From Verpa conica (Eukaryota > Ascomycota > Pezizomycetes > Pezizales > Morchellaceae), in contig JAUFSD010000011.1 of NCBI GenBank assembly GCA_033030425.1, forward strand, positions 1,364,001-1,428,000: a stretch of 64,000 nt of DNA. Reading direction: 5' to 3'. The position numbers and the translations under genes are program-made. Under the pieces are notes generated by a model. That model made no database searches, was not told the origin of the DNA, and worked only from the letters and a program-made list of their open reading frames with translations. Shown one piece after another: positions 12,879 to 25,748 of the stretch (its first letter is position 1; each line of letters opens with the position of its first letter).

Positions 12879-13904
12879 TACATATAGTATATGGAGCATG
12901 ATTAGAAAACCGGAGATAAAACCTTATAATTATCCTCTATAGTATAGAGGTATAGCCTTTCTACCGCATAATCTGGCGAGACCGAGAATCGCGCTAGGAG
13001 GTTGAAATAAGTGGCAAGCACTTAACTCGTAAGGGAAGCTACTATCCCTAAGTAAGCAAAGAAAATAGAAGGAGGTATTTCTCTTGGTATAGTAAGTGGC
13101 GAAAACAGTTGCTGTTAAACTTTTCTTAGGAAGATTGTCCAGCCACACTTTGTTTAGACGTCTTAGTACGCGCGATTCTCAGTCTCGCCGGATTTTACGG
13201 TATATTGACAACTATAGTATAACCCTATTAAACTCGACGCGGTGTATGTAGCTGGAGGGGGGTACGCGTTAATAGGCGTTGGAATTAACAGTCAAAGCCA
13301 TAGAAATACGCGGGTGTTGACCTCGTAACAGAACCGCCCACAACAACCCCACTATAAAAGTGATGGCTACTAAAATTATCTTTCTTATCTCATAACCGGT
13401 TAAAGAATGCTACCCCCCCAAACATAGAATTACGGCTTTGTTGACTGAGAACTAGCCAATGGTGAATGCTGAAGTAGCCCCCTCTATTTTGAGACAGCTT
13501 TGCAGGACTATGGGATAGCTATTGTGGTTGTGTAGTAAGATTTGTGCCAAGATACTTTCACAGGTGTGTGGGTTGATTTGCGAACATAACGTGCTTGCAC
13601 TGATACAGACTAAATATATACCTATCCCATACACCGGTGAAAAATGCTGCCCCTTTTGTGTGGGGGCCAGAAAGCGTGGGTTAGGTGAATTAAGTGGCAA
13701 CTAAGTCAGAGAGCACAATTTGTACTTAGATAGTAACTCTATAGAATATAATAAACTTAATCTTTACACTGTATTTATTGAATCTTCCACCTAAAGTCAT
13801 TAGTAGGACATTGCCTCTCACTACTGACCTACCCGCGGTTTTGGCCCCCACGGAAAAAGGGCAGCAACACCGGTGTATATATACGATTTTTTGTATTGAA
13901 TATT

Positions 13905-14320
13905 ATTGCGCAAAAACGCATGTTACCCCGGTCGAATTTAATCAGCTCATACTACGTGGTGCTAAGAATCGTGCCTCCTGCAGTGCGCGCAGCGTAATTA
14001 TCGACCGATCACAAGAAGCAGAAACTCGGCAGACCAAATCCAAGCCAATCGATTTGACTCGACAGGCCCAGCACGACTGATTAGGCTGGCAGGGCCGGTA
14101 GACCAATATTACTGGATCCCCTACCAGGCTCTGCATTACCCCCCTCGAGTACAAGTATCGTTCGGTGCCCGCGCAATGCGCAAAAACGGCTCCGCTGCGC
14201 AACCTTTGCTCAACCTCTACTCAAATACTCAATCTCCAGCACCTTGACGAAGCTCTAACAGATTACTCTTTCCTAAGAACAGTTTCCTTTCTTCTACCAG
14301 TTCTATCCAGAGTGCGCAGC
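13905..14320. repeat. GCGCAG motif cluster, unit 2
   Basis: Several TGCGCA/GCGCAG words in about 400 bp, including GCGCAG near 13987 and GCGCAGCATAAG near 14314. The latter matches the flank of a unit-5 copy near 31604. Confidence 0.5.
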
Positions 14321-16313
14321 ATAAGTTCCTTTTCACCATTGCGAGAATTTTAATAGTTCATTCCATCGTCCCGAAATCAACCCGACACCGACCCAACATT
14401 CCCAAGGCCGTCTCATTTTCATCGAAATCGTGTGCAACGCAGCAAACAGCGTCTAACAAGTATAGTTAACCCCCTATAACTCTCTGCTGGGTTTCAACCT
14501 AGGCATGCGTTATATTGTTTTATAACAGTTCATCCAACTAAGCGACACCGCCAACTAACTAGGTCACGTGATAAGGACATAGCTATTGTTGCCGTACGGT
14601 AACACGAGTTCTAGCCGCATCTACAAGACAGATTAACCTGGGACCATTTTATATTGTAAGTGTCCCTAATTATCTTCTTTGGTAACGGCTCGATTTACAA
14701 ATCATCAGGTGTTTGTTACATCTTCTTCCTTCCAGTACAGCACCCTTGAGTTGTAACCCCCCCAAGGCTGACTGAGTGGGGTATTCCTTCTGTATTGACA
14801 AGCCTAATACTTGCTTTCATAGGGCAGGCCCCCCGTACGTAACCAAGCTGGAGAACTCAGATATGATCGAGCTAGTCCTTGCAGTGGGCAGGAGCATTCC
14901 ACGTACCCGTCCCGGGCCTCTATCCCCGATCCAAACACAAACCACCACCTGGCTACGCTAAGCGGCCCTTCGAGCAGATTCTCAGGGATCCAAGCCGTAT
15001 ATACGCAGGTTTTAAACCATGACGATAATTACCGCCGATCTTAAGGCGGGGTCGGCAGAACGAGCCAACAAAAAGAAATCCGGATAAGCAAGAAATAGGT
15101 CCTATGTGTACTGACAACTTGCTCATATCTATACAGGGATAGCGTATGTGTATTCTCATATCCCACATGACGCTTTCCCGCGGGGATCTTTTGGTACGGA
15201 ATATTTCGATCCCGCTATCCATTTAGCCCGTTTCCCTACGAGCGTATCGAGAACCTGGCCAGTATTTGAATCCTACTACATATCCGGCATGGCGTATAGG
15301 ATATCATATACTCCGGTGTTCGAATAGTGGTTGGCTACAAATCTACTTCGATAAAAGATCAATTATGCAAGAAGCTGGGTAACAAGTTAGGATTCATCCA
15401 CGGAGGCTGACTCCTTCATCCCATTTGATGGATGGATGGTTATCTCTAGCTCTGTCAGCAAACCTTGTCTCCGGAGTATCCCGCGGTTAGGTCAATTCGT
15501 GGCCGTCTCCTTGATATTGGTGGATGGATAACAGGTCGTTCATTTTCTTATGGGGTCTGAGCTTCCTACTAGGGACTTGCCCTAGTTGTGAACCTCAGTT
15601 GGGTAGGTTTCCTTTTTTTTCAAAAAAATAAATTATACTGTTTCATTTTGTACTTGGTACAAGGGTCACATTGGGCTATGGCGTGGGCGGAATTCCGTTG
15701 GGCAGGTTTCCTTCTTGGGCCGGTAATTCCGGGGTAAGTTGAGAGAACTCAGGTGGGTAGGGGGTGTACGCACCTAGGAGAGCGGGGTTTGATCTAGCTG
15801 TTCGAGCTACTCAACTTCGACTCTTAAGCTTTGCGTTTCACACACTCACTCCCGGGAGGGTTGTTATAGGGCTAACCACTACTTGAATGTTCAATAAGAA
15901 TTAATAAATATATTAACTACATTCACATTAGCTGAGGTCACCAAGTCCGTCCATTTTCTCTTACAAATCAATAGAGTATAGTAACTACGGAAGCTCTCTT
16001 TACAACTATGGCTCATCACACTATTTATGTCGCGGTTACAAGGCCTTCTCTCATGGGACAAACGACTTGCATAACAAATCCCAAGATAAAAAATTCAGCG
16101 TTCAAACTCAGCTGGTCGAATTGGTTGCTATTGAACACGATTGGTAGGAGCACCAGGGTTGTAGCAGCTATGCCGCCTGCAGATGCTAGTCAACGAAATG
16201 AGAACTCCTTAGAATCGCGATGCGAGGTTTAAGAAACCACTGAGTTCTACACAGCCTCTCGAGTCTAGGAAGTCGTTCCCATAAATCTTTGAGTGCTACT
16301 TATTGGGACTCGA

Positions 16314-16331
16314 CCCCCCACCAAGAAGACC
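16314..16331 (+). promoter_or_regulatory. Conserved upstream element of zinc-finger gene B
   Basis: CCCCCCACCAAGAAGACC, 70-87 bp before the ATG, preceded by GCTACTTATTGGGACTCGA. Equivalent to the element before copy A. Confidence 0.55.
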
Positions 16332-16400
16332 ATTCACTCATCAAACTACGCTCTCCAGTGCCCGGCTTGGTATAAGTCTATCCCGCAATTCTAAATAAAC

Positions 16401-17114
16401 ATGTCTTCCAGCTCCCAAGATTATATCAACCAAGGAACTATCCAAGACCAAGCACAGTTTCTTGTGGCAGACCTTAACTTTTCTTGTCCGCCAGGTAGCG
16501 TGGTACAGGTTAACGATCAAATGTACGTATTAATCCAGTCCTAGGATTCTCCTACTGCAACTAACTACATACGCCAGTCATACGCATGAGCCATTTTCGT
16601 ATATTGCGCAACAAAGCGGTAGTACGCAATGGATTGTAACAAAGTTAGGCTTCGCCCCCGCTGTCCCTACTCTCACGGTACGACCTGGAGAAATAGTTTT
16701 TGGTAGCGTTGCTCAGGCCGGACACACCCGGCCCAGTTCTCCGGCGGCGCTATATAACCCAGGGCCATCGATAATGAATACCACCAACGGAGGTAATTTC
16801 CTGCCAGATAATAATTCAATTACTCCGAACAACCTACCTCCTTTAGTAAACCCAGCTAACCCTAGGTCTCTTTTCAATAATCTGTTTATGCGATAGGTCA
16901 CAACGCTTATGCTACATTGCCGGGGTATCTTGACGAGCGGAACGCCTACGGACTCCTAGATTGCTTCGAACACTGTCCAAAGGGTCGTGTCGGGTATCGA
17001 GGGTTTGATAGGAGGGGCAATTTGGTGGCCCACCTCAGGAGCTGCCATGAACAGGTTATTCCAAGAGGGGCCCCCATTCGAAATGCACCGGAGAGAAGTG
17101 GGAGGATAAAATAG
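16401..17114 (+). CDS. Zinc-finger family protein, copy B (second intron or frameshift)
   Basis: Exon 1 is 16401-16522. The shared phase-2 intron is 16523-16577 (donor GTACGT, branch CTAAC, acceptor CAG), and the next exon starts at 16578. That frame runs into a TAG at 16894-16896, while the conserved LPGYLDERN..finger block continues in another frame to the stop at 17112-17114. A phase-1 intron at 16793-16896 (donor GTAATT, branch GCTAAC, acceptor TAG) would restore the frame and give 184 residues with the finger at C135/C139..H163. Alternatively a one-base frameshift makes this copy a recent pseudogene. The finger itself is intact (C-x3-C-x18-H-x3-C-H) with an extended basic tail after it. 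Copies A and D have no second intron; copy C has one, at a different place. Confidence 0.55.
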
Positions 17115-17156
17115 TAGGAGCCTGGAGGGTTCTCAAGAATTTTTGATCTTTCTTAG

Positions 17157-17177
17157 GTCATGTAAATAGTGTCTAGG
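17157..17177 (+). promoter_or_regulatory. Conserved 3' flank motif, copy B
   Basis: GTCATGTAAATAGTGTCTAG about 45 bp after the stop. Similar words follow copy A (9678-9698, TTATGTAAATATTATCTAG) and copy C (near 25817). Possibly a 3' UTR or polyadenylation signal. Not found after copy D. Confidence 0.3.
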
Positions 17178-18932
17178 TTAGCTAATGATTTCTATCTGCT
17201 GTCTATCGGGCTATATAGGCATACGTAGAATTCATTCTACAGGGTATTCACTGTCTAAATTATAACATCTTTTTCTTATGAGAAATATAGCCCCCATAGA
17301 ACACCCACAGGGGTATTATTAGGAATATCTTAGCTTGATCAATCCTAACAAGACTCACCTGGTCGTAAGTTCTTTTTTAGCTGAAGGGGTATTAGGCAAT
17401 GACCATTCACTAGAGGCTCCTCAGCAGGTAGGGAGGGACATGCGATATCCAGTATGGACAACCAAAGACCCGAACCACCAAGCTCGTATGTGATTATATC
17501 ATATAGAAACAGATTAAAGGTACAATAACAACAAACCAGGCAATGTGCTTGTGGCGGGTATGGGTATATATATAGTAGTAAAAATTACACTTCGGACGAT
17601 AAAAACAACCCAATACATCAATATTTCTGTTTTCTCCTGAATGCCTCAATTTAACTCCAAAGGCTTGAATAGACCTAGGGCCCTGTAGCTATGTACCCAC
17701 AGTGTTTGAAGGGCAGGCCCTGAAAAGATAGCGACCCAGTCTTATTGAGGCTCAAATGGGCACGAGGCTCTGCCGGGAACCCCACTACCCGCCCCAACAT
17801 CTCCCAACGCTTCCTAAAACCTAAATAGACAGGGCATATATCTGAGGCCAATTAAATCAATAAGCCAAGACAAGAAAAAAGTCTGTATTGCGCTAAGGGT
17901 TCTATGGGAGCCGGGCAGCGGCCAGGCGACCTACGGTATTGGGGAGATAATGAACGTGGGGAAATGGTACATAATTTTATATGAAGGGCCAGTGAGCGTA
18001 AGGACTGCTCTGATCCCGAGCATATGGAAAAAGAAAGGAACCTCCCTAACCCCTGCCAATAGCTTTGCAAGGTTTTCTATGGCTTCCTTCATTCCATCAT
18101 GATAGGCGGGATAAAACACACTCACGGAAAAAGAAAAATCTGGCGATCGATTACCCCTTCCACCCCTTAGACAGGTGTTTAGACATGGTTCCTATGTACC
18201 TCTACAGCACTCGCCCCAGAGGTATAGGGACCAGAAGTTTTGCCAGACTTCACTCTCCGCGAGTTTAGGTGGGAAAGAATCTAGAAGGATTCGCAAACTA
18301 GGTATTGTCAGACTGGGACATGCGGACCTGAGGTAGAGCGAGATTGTGGTGTTTGCTGACCTTGAGCCGATTGGGGCATTCCACACACGTTAGGATGAAG
18401 CGCTGCAAGCATCTCTAACCTAGCAATACTATTAAATTCACCAGTTGAATATCAATTGTAAGATTTGGTTGGTGCTTCACATATCAATAACTTGTTGTAG
18501 GTATTCCTAAATAGCCCGGATGTTCACCTTGTCATTTCGGTTAGACCTCCACAGCGGGCCGACCACGGCCCGATATGGGAGGAAATATAGGAGTAGGAGT
18601 ACGCCCCTAGGGCAGTAATACTATCGTGCTTCCTATTTACCACAAACTCCCCAATTACGCTAATGTAATCATTGATAGCTCTTTGTAAAGCTACATATGC
18701 AATCTCATGTATAGGTTCACTGTTTGGTGCTTGCATATCAAGTGCTATTGGAACCTGAATACGAATTTTGAGCAACTCTTCTCTGCAAAACTCATATATT
18801 TTGAGGTAAATACTCCTCCAGATCTAATATATCATTTAATGTATAGGTTAGAAATTTCATGGTGACTCACTCCAAGACTCTATATTTTACTGGAACTTAT
18901 TTAGTGGATCACACTTGGGTGCTGTCTATAAT

Positions 18933-19177
18933 TAGTGTTCATCATTGGGCCAATAGACTCGCCCCGGCCCGGGTTCAGGGCCTGATTTTCGGTGAAGAAC
19001 TGCCCCAATGGATAACCAGCGGGGCCCCGTTGGGCCCACTGCAGTTAATTAGGTTAAAGTTCGGTTAATGGGGGATTTTTAAAGGGCAAACCCAACCCGG
19101 CGGGGGGCGGTTCGAGGTGGTTTCTTGGCGCGGTTCCCCGGTTAGTTTGAGGGACTGACCCCCCATGACGAACACTA
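18933..19177. mobile_element. hAT-like MITE, copy 1
   Basis: A 245-bp GC-rich element with ends TAGTGTTCATCAT and ATGACGAACACTA, matching the hAT TIR pattern C/TAGNG. It is flanked by TCTATAAT (18925-18932) and CCTATAAT (19178-19185), an 8-bp duplication with one mismatch. Its interior matches the reverse complement of 60895-61165 over its whole length. There is no coding capacity, so it would depend on a transposase elsewhere. Confidence 0.8.
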
Positions 19178-21639
19178 CCTATAATTAACTACTTTTTAAG
19201 AGGTGTTAAATAAAGTACAATAGTCTTCCCTGTTGGCACATGTGGCTGATTAGATTAACGTCAAATAATTTGTATTCCACAAATCTACAAAACCATATAT
19301 TTCTTGACAAATAATTGGAAATAAATGGATAAAAAAGGTATCTGGTCTGCTTTATTTTCGGAATAAAGCCTTGTTGTACAAACATCAAAGTAGCCCTTAC
19401 ATAAAACTGTTAGTGATATTTCTAAAACCTTTTGAAAACATACTTTCCCAGCTTTAGTTTGACTTTTGCTCATCAAATACCACTATGTTTCAATTCCTTG
19501 GTTATGTATTGAAGTTCCATAACAGTACACATTAGAAAGAAAAATATTTGCAATAAATTCTGCGGTTGCGCGCCAAACCGCCCACCGTAGTGTGGGTCCA
19601 CCATCGGATATATTTCCTGTGCTCGTGAACCGATGGTAATGAGAACAGACCGATCCACCTATAGATATAGGGGTAAGAGTAACTAATACAAAGTGCTCGA
19701 ATAGCACAGTGGTTAGTATATGTTACAGGGTTAGATATGCTTGGCAAAGCCGGGACTACCTGAAGGTTACTGGAGCTGGGGGATGTTATTGTTCATTATA
19801 CCCTATCTCTCTTTATATGTAGGCCTAGCCTGTTCCGGAAACGTTAAATTTTTACGAGTAGAGTACAGGCATATAGAGTAGATTTGGAACCTTCAAGATA
19901 GTAAGTTATAGAAGTTAACATTTAACTCGTCCTAACCGTTCCAGTCTTATCTATGTACACTTGTGCTACAAGTGCCTGGTGTAAAGTGATCGAATGGGCG
20001 TTGGCCTACCTCAAAATCTGCCCGAGGCCCTTCTACTGCCCGACCAATACTACTCGGGTCAGCTAATAATAACCTGAACATACAAGCGTAGTATACAGGG
20101 GTTTTATTGGATGAGACGTCTCCAGTCGAGAAAAGGAACCCGCCGAATAGTGAAAATAATAGTTCCATATTCAGGTTCTTATTACCTAACCCAATTATAG
20201 ACTCCTATTATTCGGTTACATATTGTCGGAACCTTATAACTGTGAACCCACAATAAAACCATGTAATGGCATGAAAAAGTAACCAATTCGCACCAGCTAT
20301 CTTCTACAAGTACAAGTGACAGATAAGAGATTAAGCATATATTTCACTAGTAACGGCGTTTAATCTGTCTTAACTTTTGTGGCTTAGTTAGGTAGTTGAT
20401 ATGGACTCTATTTTACGACAAGTCTAATTCTTAGGTGTGGGGTGATAATATATCCTCAATAGGATACCATTTGGAGGGACAGACTGCATACCCCGAATGA
20501 GTGGGCCACCGTTCTGCCCAAGAACATCGCTTAAAAGTACCCAAGTTCATCAAATAACGTATAATAATTGTTGGTAACCAAAAAAAGCCCCTAGCATATA
20601 AACATCCAAGAGGGACAACAATATATATTAGAAAGTGCGGAAAAATACAAAAATTTTCAGACTACTAATCTAATTTATTAGGGTATATCTGTATTAATTG
20701 AGCTACAGTTTATCGCCTTACCCATATGGGGAATGTTTATTATCCCTCTAACCGGTTGCCCATTCAGGGATGCCTACTAATTCGCTCCCAAGCTAGCCCG
20801 TTGGGGAACGCCCCCCGATAGCTATAGGCATGTTCCCGAAACGAGCCAGGATAACTACAACAATCACCACGTAAGTGGCATTGCGCTCAACCTACCGACT
20901 TGAAATATGATAACAAACATAATAAAGTAAAGAGCGTTCTGAATGAAGTGCACGAAAGCCGGCCGCGGTTATGATGCGTAGCGATCCTTCCAATTCAAAA
21001 ACCTCTTATTCGGCTATAAACGGCCAAAGACTACGGAAGAGACCCCCAGAGAGGACTGCACTTTGTGTCCGCTTCTTGCTAACTATCTAAAGTATATTCT
21101 ACCGATATACTGAAGTCTGGGTGCTTCATCCTAGATATGCGACCCCTAGGATTGTTGGGCTATTGGTATTGGCGGTAGTTACGGTGACGAGGGCTGAGAA
21201 TATGAGGTTTGATTGTCCCGAGATAATTATAGGATATTTATTAGCTGCTTGAGCGGGCAAAAGAACATGAAGAGTGTCCTGAACGAAGAAAAAAGGTTAT
21301 GAGATACAAGACCCACCCGACAGTTGCAAGCCATCTCCTGGCCCGTGTTGAATCCTAACCCGATATCTGTAAGTGTAATCTTGGAGGTCGACTTCGGCCG
21401 TATAGCTGGCCCTCGAGTGGGCAAAGAGCTGGTAGCTGAGGCAATTGAACGCTTCAGGGTATGCGACCCCAAATGGCAACAGGGCAGTGGATGGGGACAA
21501 TGATCACGGCCACACGCTGCACTGCGCTCGGCGGGGGTCGTCTATCGTATTATTCGGTACGATGGCTTTAGTGAGCATTGATTAGCTAGAATATGACTTG
21601 CGTGCTCAGGTGCTTCTTAGGATCTTATTGGCCTTTGGC

Positions 21640-22620
21640 CTGCGCACACGCACACGCGCAGAAATCGCCTGCAGGTGCAAATATGAGACTTACTCTTGCA
21701 CTTTCGTCGACCGATGCAAGGGTCTCGCACATAGGCATCGTGCGCAGTCCGTAAAACCTCATCACCCGAGGATAACCCCTCAGTCCCATCACCAAGATTT
21801 AGCTGTATTACCATCTATTGACAGACTTAACCCCACAGCCATAGAACTCAATTACGCCTAAGACTAAATCCTGATTATGATGTTAGAGTAATCTCCAAAA
21901 GAATAGGAAAATCTACCCGCTTAACCCTTTCGCGTTTCCTGTAGCTCTGGAGACCTTGTGGAAAAACGATCGCTTTTTGCGCGCACATACTAATACGGTA
22001 AAGCAAGTATGGCATCGCTGCCTCACTCACATTAAATAATACATAGGCGAACTACCTCCGTGTAGGATCTTAATTGGCTCTGTTTCCTGTTGGAAGCTAC
22101 GCTCATAGAAAACCTACGGGCACTCGCGAAAAATTGATGTTTTCGAAATGGACTGGGCGCGCATATCGAGGAAATAGGGGTTTCTATGGGGTACTTTTAC
22201 TGCGCGTTATATAAGGCTCATATTTAACTCGGACTCTGAAATCTTAATGGTTGTATGGTTCCTTTACTGCGCAGATTTCAGGCTTTGGAGATCCTTATTT
22301 CACTGGCAGCCTACACCCCCTGGCGAGGTGGAAGGAACGAAGCGGTTTAATTGGTATGTACACAACCGATCCAATTTGTTGTCAGAAGCTCTGCAGTTGA
22401 ATACCAATGACGGCAGACCGGGAGCCCCGTCTTCAGATCTCACCCGCATCGCACCTATGATGACCGATGCGCAGTAAATCAAAGTGCGCAGTAATCCCCA
22501 GCTGCGCATATCTACACTATGCGCAGGTCCTACAAGTACTGTTCAGTCCCCATCATCTTCCCCTCATCACTTTGTGAGATTCCCTACCACAACAACATGC
22601 GCAGTGCGCACAGATATACA
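21640..22620. repeat. GCGCAG motif cluster, unit 3
   Basis: About ten TGCGCA/GCGCAG words, for example near 21655, 21738, 22268, 22468, 22482, 22502, 22518 and 22600, spread over 1 kb. They are far denser here than in the rest of the window. Confidence 0.5.
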
Positions 22621-22869
22621 GCATCTGGCAATTACCCATTCCGCTCATGATCCATTACAAATTTTCGACAGCTTATATTTTCCTACGAACAGAATATACC
22701 GGGCCTGGCTATAATCTTCCTACAAGTACTGTTTTGTAACCCAACCCTTTAACGAGATTTTAGCACTCCATTCCATCCTCCCTTCAGACAGAAGTAGATA
22801 ATCCGTCGGAAACATAGTCAAGGCATGGTACTACAGATACGTTCTGTCTCTCATCACTCCCTACAGAGC

Positions 22870-22947
22870 TTCTGGCAGTCTATCTTTTCTGACAGTATAT
22901 TTTTTCTGACAGTATATTTTTTCTGACAGTCTATTTTTTCTTACAGC
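22870..22947. repeat. 17-bp tandem repeat (about 4.5 copies)
   Basis: Unit TTCTGACAGTATATTTT, at 22870-22886, 22887-22903, 22904-22920 and 22921-22937 plus a partial copy. Copies differ by one to three bases. Confidence 0.9.
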
Positions 22948-24702
22948 TACGAGCAAGCGATCATCTTCTACCGAGGTAACCTACCCGATATAATTATATC
23001 CCCGACATATGAGGTTACTGTCAACTCTTTTCCGCACACTTTTCTTTCCTTTCCTTGTTCCACCACAGTAGCGAGTCGCTAGGTCATGTGACAAGTACTT
23101 AGCCACAGTTTCTTACTACCGAGTTCTGTGTACCGTTCAGCACCCCGAGCGTCCCTAGCTGCCTTACTCGTTCGAGGGTCTGGTATCAGACTTATATACG
23201 AAGCACTCGACGTTGCGTCCCCTCCGGATGTATCTACTGGGTTGGGTGGGTTCCCCTCAGTAGCTACTATTTATTTTAACCCAATAATGTAGCCCAGCAT
23301 GCAATCGAGCCAAGGCCCTATCATTGAGTTGATATTCCGATCCAATAAACAACATTTCCGATTACATCACCAAGAAACCTGAAGGTGCTACCCGAAGTCG
23401 ATACTCAGAATTAATGTGGAGCTGCGCCACTTGGGGCTTAGGAGTTTGGTTGGCCTCTGGCGTCCTCAACAAGTACTCCAGCAGTGGGCATTTCTCACGG
23501 AGCCGCTTACCCTTGTTTCGCAATAATGTTACCGGAGACTGTAGTTCGCCCACGTCGGCAAAATGAGCCAGCAAAAGGAATCCGAACACGCAAAGCAATA
23601 AATCTTGACAGTGCTACAAGAGTCTATACCACCTTCCTGCAAATAGATACTCCCGCACAAATCCCCCGATCCCGCTACCCATGCAGCCCGTTTTATCCTC
23701 TCCCCCGTGGACCTGGCCAATATACTCCTAAATCCTGTTACCTATCCGGCGTGACTTATAGAAAGTCACATATTCTCTCTCAAACCATGGTCGGTTACAA
23801 GGAAAGGGTACGCGACTTTTATAAGTTAGGCTGAGAGGGTTCAGGATCTTGGGCAGGTATGGACCTGCCTCAAGAAACTATGAAGCAAGTATCGGAGTAT
23901 ACCAAAGGATCAAACCCTTCTGCCTCATTCGGTAGATCTCGGCCGGTAAATGACGTTTGTTCTTGGGTATCTCGGGACAGGCGAATCTATGACAGTTTCT
24001 GATTATAGATGCATAACCACCTGTGAGGCCTGGGCTTTCTACTACTACTGTTCGAAAGCACCTCCATCATGAATCTCAGTTGAGTATGCTCCTCGCTTGA
24101 GTTAATACTACATACTACATATCAGAGCAGTGAGTTGAAAGGATTCAGTGCTTACGACGCAGGAAAGTGAAACACCATAGAAGGGCGAGGGGCTTACATC
24201 GGCCACTAAGCTACCCATCTTCAATATCTAAGCTTCTGTACTGCATACTTACCCCCCTCCCCTCTCTTCCTTTAGACTACAGGTTTTTCAAACAGCTAGC
24301 AAGACATTTCTTAATCACATTCTCATTAGCAGAGGTCGCAATGTCCATCGGTCTTTCTTATAGATGTATGAAGCAAAATTCCTACGTCATCCTATCAGTC
24401 CCTACAGTCACGACTCACTACATGACTCCATGCAATGGTTGGAGTCCTTCTTGTATCTTGGGAGGACAGGGTAATGACTTGCATAACGAACCACAGAACA
24501 AGGACCCCAGACTGAGTTGGGCAGGCTGGTTAGTCGTTAATGCATGCCTTTAGCAGGCCATAATTTATCTATGGTGGGCTCTTATGCAGATATTAAGAGG
24601 GAATTTCCTAGGGTCTTAACGTGAGGCCCGAAAAGAACCAAGTATTTCACCTAATCCTTCCAGGGCAAACCACCATCCATATGGACTGTTAAATACTGGT
24701 AT

Positions 24703-24718
24703 CCCCCGCAAGAGGACC
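24703..24718 (+). promoter_or_regulatory. Conserved upstream element of zinc-finger gene C
   Basis: CCCCCGCAAGAGGACC, 80-95 bp before the ATG, preceded by AAATACTGGTAT. Equivalent to the elements before copies A, B and D. Confidence 0.55.
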
Positions 24719-24797
24719 ACCTCCGTCGACATCACACTACGCCTAGCGGAGCTCATAGCACAGCTCGTTCAATTATTTTAAATTCTTGTTCAAGAAT

Positions 24798-25748
24798 ATG
24801 GCCTCTCGAAATCTATATCACGCACCGCAAGTCCCTGGTGTGTACACCCGCGAGTACAATCAAGCCCAGCTACCCCCACAACAGACCAACAATGAACCTC
24901 AGTTCCAAAATCATCAGCCGCAATATCCCACACACTATTCGACAAGTCCCTATGCCGACTCGCCATCGAACCGATACGCTAGGCAAAACCATTCAAATAG
25001 CCCGGTGTATGTATCAATCTTATCCTAGCATCCCCTCACTATAGATAGCTACTTACATTCACCAGTCATACTCATGAATCTCTTACGAGAAGGTTACATC
25101 ATTCTCATATTCGATTTTTACACCCCTCCCCAACTCGCACCATCGGTGGGGATTATGAGCAACGTGCCCAAGATTCCTTTCGTAGTGGCAGTGAAAACCT
25201 TTACACGGATGTTGATTTTAACATGAGGTATATCCCATGCTATCCCAACCACTTTCTAATGCTAACATAGTGTGCAACAAAGTAGTAGCAATCACTCGGC
25301 GGATTCAGATCTCCACCACACTGATCCTCTTCTACCAGTATTCCTAGGAAGTGTCCATGCTAGGGATAACACCGTGTTGGGACACAATCAACCTGATGAT
25401 TGGACTATCCCGAATAGCTCACAGATGTCTACCACAAACACTAGTGATGGCAGCTCTCCTCCAGAGTACAATTTCAGTTTCCCGGAAAACCAAGTTCTCC
25501 TTACAAACCCGAATAGCCGGAGGACCCCCTTGAATACTCCCGGCAATAGGATGGATCCAAACGCCTTTCGTACATTGCCGGGGTATCGTAATGAAATGAA
25601 TGCCTATGGAATGTTAGATTGTTTTAAAGGCTGTATGAGGAACCGCTTTGGTAGGCGGGGGTTTAAGAGAAGGGGTAACTTAATAGTTCATCTTAGGAGC
25701 TGCCATAAACAGATTGTTCCAGATAGGGCTCCCCTCTTGCTACCCTAG
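24798..25748 (+). CDS. Zinc-finger family protein, copy C
   Basis: Three exons, 24798-25006, 25066-25227 and 25271-25748, give 282 residues. Intron 1 (59 nt, GTATGT..CAG) is at the family position and phase 2. Intron 2 (43 nt, GTATAT, branch CTAATGCTAAC, acceptor TAG) is also phase 2 and is required because an in-frame TAG would otherwise end the protein. The start at 24798 is chosen over an in-frame ATG four codons upstream because paralogues begin at the equivalent place. The N-terminus is rich in Q, N, P and Y. The middle has an NTSDG..PEYN motif shared with copy D. The finger is C241/C245, x18 loop, H264, C268/H269. This is the longest copy. Function unknown; nucleic-acid binding is inferred. 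Confidence 0.7.

Larger units (their letters stand above)
1..13250. repeat. Array unit 1 (diverged long tandem repeat, Copia inside)
   Basis: First unit of a degenerate tandem array. It shares anchor blocks, in the same order and orientation, with later units. A block near 1712-1815 (GGGGTA.., TTGACC, GGCTAATA, GGACAGACC) matches 14763-14855 and 28722-28815. A block near 2168 matches 15053, 23556 and 29311. The zinc-finger gene is at 9017-9592. A block at 10770-10805 matches 18012-18040, and one at 11868-12130 matches 21027-21160. The Copia element at 2635-7817 splits the unit. Apart from the gene and the small inverted-repeat element at 12773, no coding sequence is supported in 1-2629, 7823-9016 or 9593-13250. 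The ORFs there are short and not conserved between units. Unit edges are approximate. Confidence 0.6.
13250..21560. repeat. Array unit 2
   Basis: The best-preserved unit. Its blocks in order are: GCGCAG motifs at 13.9-14.3 kb, the anchor at 14763-14855, the AGAACGAGCCAACAAAA..CGATCCCG block at 15053-15330, an upstream block near 15920-16150 also present at 24310-24545, the zinc-finger gene at 16401-17114, and the blocks at 18012-18040 and 21027-21160. A hAT-like MITE (18933-19177) is inserted. Otherwise 13250-16400, 17115-18924 and 19186-21560 show no supported gene. Confidence 0.6.

Noticed and set aside
22870..22947. Regular 17-bp repeat as a CRISPR array
   Set aside because: Direct tandem repeat without spacers, in a fungal genome.
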